Both the position numbers and the translations under genes were made by a program. The notes under the pieces are model-generated. The model worked only from the letters and a program-made list of their open reading frames with translations. It made no database searches and was not told the origin of the DNA. A stretch of 64,000 nt of DNA from the NCBI GenBank assembly GCA_964534845.1, contig CAZHPV010000008.1:4076-68075 (forward strand). The letters run 5' to 3'. The stretch is from CALCKU01 sp964534845 (GTDB lineage Bacteria > Pseudomonadota > Alphaproteobacteria > Caulobacterales > Maricaulaceae). Of this stretch, positions 62,188-64,000 are shown one piece after another (position 1 is the stretch's first letter; every line of letters starts with the position of its first letter).

Positions 62188-63867
62188 TTAGGTAAACACA
62201 TATTCGCCGGGAGCTTGCGAGATGGGCGGGTAGGCTTTATTGCCCAATTTTTTCGGCGCGTTTTTAAGCTCGCCGGAGCGCTCACTTAACCATTCATTCC
62301 ACCGTATCCACCATGAAGCCTCAACAGGCTCCGCGGCTTCCAGCCACCGATCCGCCCGCGGCGGGAAATCCTTATTGGTAAAATATTTCGCCTTTGGATT
62401 ACCCGGAGGGTTTAGCAAGGATTGCAAATGTCCGGAATTGGACAATATGAACTCGACCTCGCCGCCCATCAGGCGCACATTACGGTAACAGGCTTTCCAA
62501 GGTGTAATATGGTCAGTGACCCCGGCCACCATAAACCCGTCTTGGGTCACGGCCGACATGTCCACAACATGATCCATAAAAACAACATTTTTATCAGGTC
62601 TGAAACGCCGGTCTTGAAAAATATCCAGATAGTCAGAATGTAATTGGGCTGGCAAATTTGTAGCGTCATTATTCCAGTACAAAACGTCAAATGGCGGCGG
62701 GTCTTCACCAAGCAGGTAATTATTGACCACATAATTCCAGATTAAATCATTAGGTCGCATCCAAGCAAAGGAGCGCCCTAATTCTTCGCCCGACAAGACG
62801 CCCTTTTTACGGCTATGGGCGCGGGCTTTTTCAATGGCCGCATCTGTTACAAACAAACCGACTTCACTATCAGATTTTTTACCGTCCAGCACGCTCACCA
62901 TAAGGGTATAGGCATTGACCGATTGATCCCCGCGCGCTGCAAGTTCCGAGAGCAATAACGCCATGGTAATACCGCCTGAGCAGGCGCCGGTCACATTAAT
63001 ACGCGGACTACGGGATATTTTCTTTACCGCACCGACAGCGTCAACCAAAGCACCGACATAGGCTTCCAGACCCCAATTGGCATGTTGGCGGGTTGGATTG
63101 CGCCATGATACGGCGAAAACCTGAAATCCGCATTTCGTCAAAAATCGCACGAGAGACTTATCGGGTGCTAAATCATTGGCGTAGAATTTATTAATCTGCG
63201 GGGGGATCACCAATAACGGTATTTTATACACTTGCTCCGTTTTGGGCTGATATTGAATAAGCTCGAGCATTTCACATTTATACACGACCGCACCTTTTGA
63301 ATTGGCGAGGTTTTCACCCACCTTAAAGGGACGTCCATCAACCTGACTGGGCATGCCGCCATTATGTCGAAGATCGTCATAGGCATTACGCAAGCCTTTT
63401 GCCAAAGAAAGACCGCCTGTTTCAAAAAGGCGTTTCATGGCGGCAGGGTTACCCAAAAGTGTATTTGTAGGCGCCAGAGCATCGACAATAAGACTCGTGA
63501 CAAATTTGGCGCGGACCTGATCTGAGGGGTGCATGCGCGAGTCGTCTATCCACGCATTTAACTCATTACGCATAGCGAGCCAGCTTTGCATTCCGCGTTT
63601 ATAAAGCGGGTTTTGAGTCCATGTATCGTCTTTGAAACGTCGGTCACGTTTATCTGGGGTAAGTTCGGATGTGCCTTTGACAATACCGAGCATTTCACTG
63701 GCATAATTTTTAAGATGTTTAGCAAAGGGCTTAGGCTGTTTGGCCGCGTAGCCCGCCATGATACCAAGAGATTTTACCACTTCGGAGCGACGAAAACCCA
63801 CTAATGTATTGACGGCGGTCGTCGACTTCGCGGCCTCATTTCCTAGCTTATCTTTTTTTACAGCCAT
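62188..63867 (-). CDS. phaC: Class II PHA synthase
   Basis: The 559-residue enzyme polymerises hydroxyacyl-CoA. The catalytic triad is Cys296 (GACSGG), Asp452 (VTDHITPW) and His480 (NSGHLQSL); the Cys number equals that of Pseudomonas PhaC1. The length and the neighbours phaZ, phasin and phaD point to class II, with preference for medium-chain monomers. ATG 63867 is preferred to GTG 63879, as GGGTGAG lies just before it. It is the first gene of the operon. Confidence 0.92.
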   Translation of the reverse strand: MAVKKDKLGNEAAKSTTAVNTLVGFRRSEVVKSLGIMAGYAAKQPKPFAKHLKNYASEMLGIVKGTSELTPDKRDRRFKDDTWTQNPLYKRGMQSWLAMRNELNAWIDDSRMHPSDQVRAKFVTSLIVDALAPTNTLLGNPAAMKRLFETGGLSLAKGLRNAYDDLRHNGGMPSQVDGRPFKVGENLANSKGAVVYKCEMLELIQYQPKTEQVYKIPLLVIPPQINKFYANDLAPDKSLVRFLTKCGFQVFAVSWRNPTRQHANWGLEAYVGALVDAVGAVKKISRSPRINVTGACSGGITMALLLSELAARGDQSVNAYTLMVSVLDGKKSDSEVGLFVTDAAIEKARAHSRKKGVLSGEELGRSFAWMRPNDLIWNYVVNNYLLGEDPPPFDVLYWNNDATNLPAQLHSDYLDIFQDRRFRPDKNVVFMDHVVDMSAVTQDGFMVAGVTDHITPWKACYRNVRLMGGEVEFILSNSGHLQSLLNPPGNPKAKYFTNKDFPPRADRWLEAAEPVEASWWIRWNEWLSERSGELKNAPKKLGNKAYPPISQAPGEYVFT

Positions 63868-63945
63868 GTTCTCACCCACTTCTTGTATTCTTAAAGATAT
63901 TAACGCGCAATTTGCGTCTCTGGCAAGTCATAGCTTGAACCCGAA

Positions 63946-63982
63946 AATGACGGCATACAAATAGGGGTTAGATGCCGTCATT
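63946..63982. other. 11-bp perfect inverted repeat upstream of phaC
   Basis: AATGACGGCAT and ATGCCGTCATT are separated by 15 bases, about 80 bp before phaC. On the minus strand the stem is followed by four T including its last bases, so it may be the terminator of a gene beyond the right edge; it could equally be a PhaD-type operator. The long GC-containing stem and lack of an obvious promoter make terminator slightly more likely. Confidence 0.45.
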
Positions 63983-64000
63983 ACGCTATCTCTTTAACAA

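Noticed and set aside
1..64000. CRISPR arrays, tRNA, rRNA, prophage or insertion sequences
   Set aside because: No spaced repeats, cloverleaf-like segments, transposase or phage genes were recognised in any gap; the only direct repeat noted is the two-copy element at 53333-53370.

Overview
This window reads as a chromosome segment of an alphaproteobacterium, very probably marine and aerobic. The indicators are rpoN/hpf/ptsN, trpFBA, an OprP-type porin with a Pho-regulated pst operon, and many genes for one-carbon units and methylated osmolytes: a DddP-type DMSP lyase, a DmdA-type DMSP demethylase, a dimethylglycine/sarcosine dehydrogenase-like enzyme, a Rieske oxygenase of the quaternary-amine type, an MttB-type corrinoid methyltransferase system, and NAD-linked formate dehydrogenase. 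A SAR116- or Rhodobacterales-like host would fit, but that is a guess. No rRNA, tRNA, insertion sequence, prophage or CRISPR array was recognised, and coding density is high. No stretch clearly over 300 bases lacks a gene; the longest gaps (1577-1870, 15707-15994, 43468-43737, 55649-55895) are promoter regions.

Layout. 1-4.8 kb: the 3' end of a PepSY-like protein, a LuxR-type regulator with a small downstream gene, a translationally coupled HNH / 55-residue membrane protein / cyclophilin operon, and a secreted beta-propeller protein. 4.8-17.5 kb (minus strand): a phosphate block consisting of rpoN, an OprP-like porin behind a Pho box, pstS, an intra-operon terminator, pstCAB, then hpf, ptsN, ppk and ppx. 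17.6-23 kb (plus strand): trpF, trpB, trpA and a dimethylglycine dehydrogenase-like enzyme. 23-27.6 kb (minus strand): a two-gene IorAB-type molybdenum hydroxylase and two MscS channels. 27.8 kb: an HD-domain protein carrying the ligand set of PhnZ-type diiron oxygenases.

28.4-43.5 kb (minus strand): acyl-CoA ligase, fused hydroxyacyl-CoA dehydrogenase/hydratase, alpha/beta hydrolase and MetY, preceded by a tightly packed corrinoid one-carbon cluster: fhs, corrinoid protein, DUF1638, metF, pterin methyltransferase, GFA protein, corrinoid reactivase (RACo type) and MttB family. 43.7-57 kb: DddP-like lyase, DUF1289, GlxA/GbdR-type regulator, MFS transporter, fdsGBA-fdhD, Rieske oxygenase, LysR regulator and DmdA. 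57-60 kb: AraC regulator, a hypothetical gene and homocysteine methyltransferase. 60-64 kb: phaC-phaZ-phasin-phaD, a Pseudomonas-style class II PHA operon.

How the parts fit (inference). DmdA and the MttB/corrinoid/pterin system would both deliver methyl groups to tetrahydrofolate, and the dimethylglycine dehydrogenase delivers methylene-THF. MetF, Fhs (running in reverse) and Fds formate dehydrogenase could oxidise these units to CO2 with NADH gain. MetY and the homocysteine methyltransferase could return methanethiol or methyl groups to methionine. Surplus carbon and phosphate would go to PHA and polyphosphate. The substrate of the MttB-type enzyme and the role of DUF1638 cannot be read from the sequence. 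That cluster is the best candidate here for an undescribed system.
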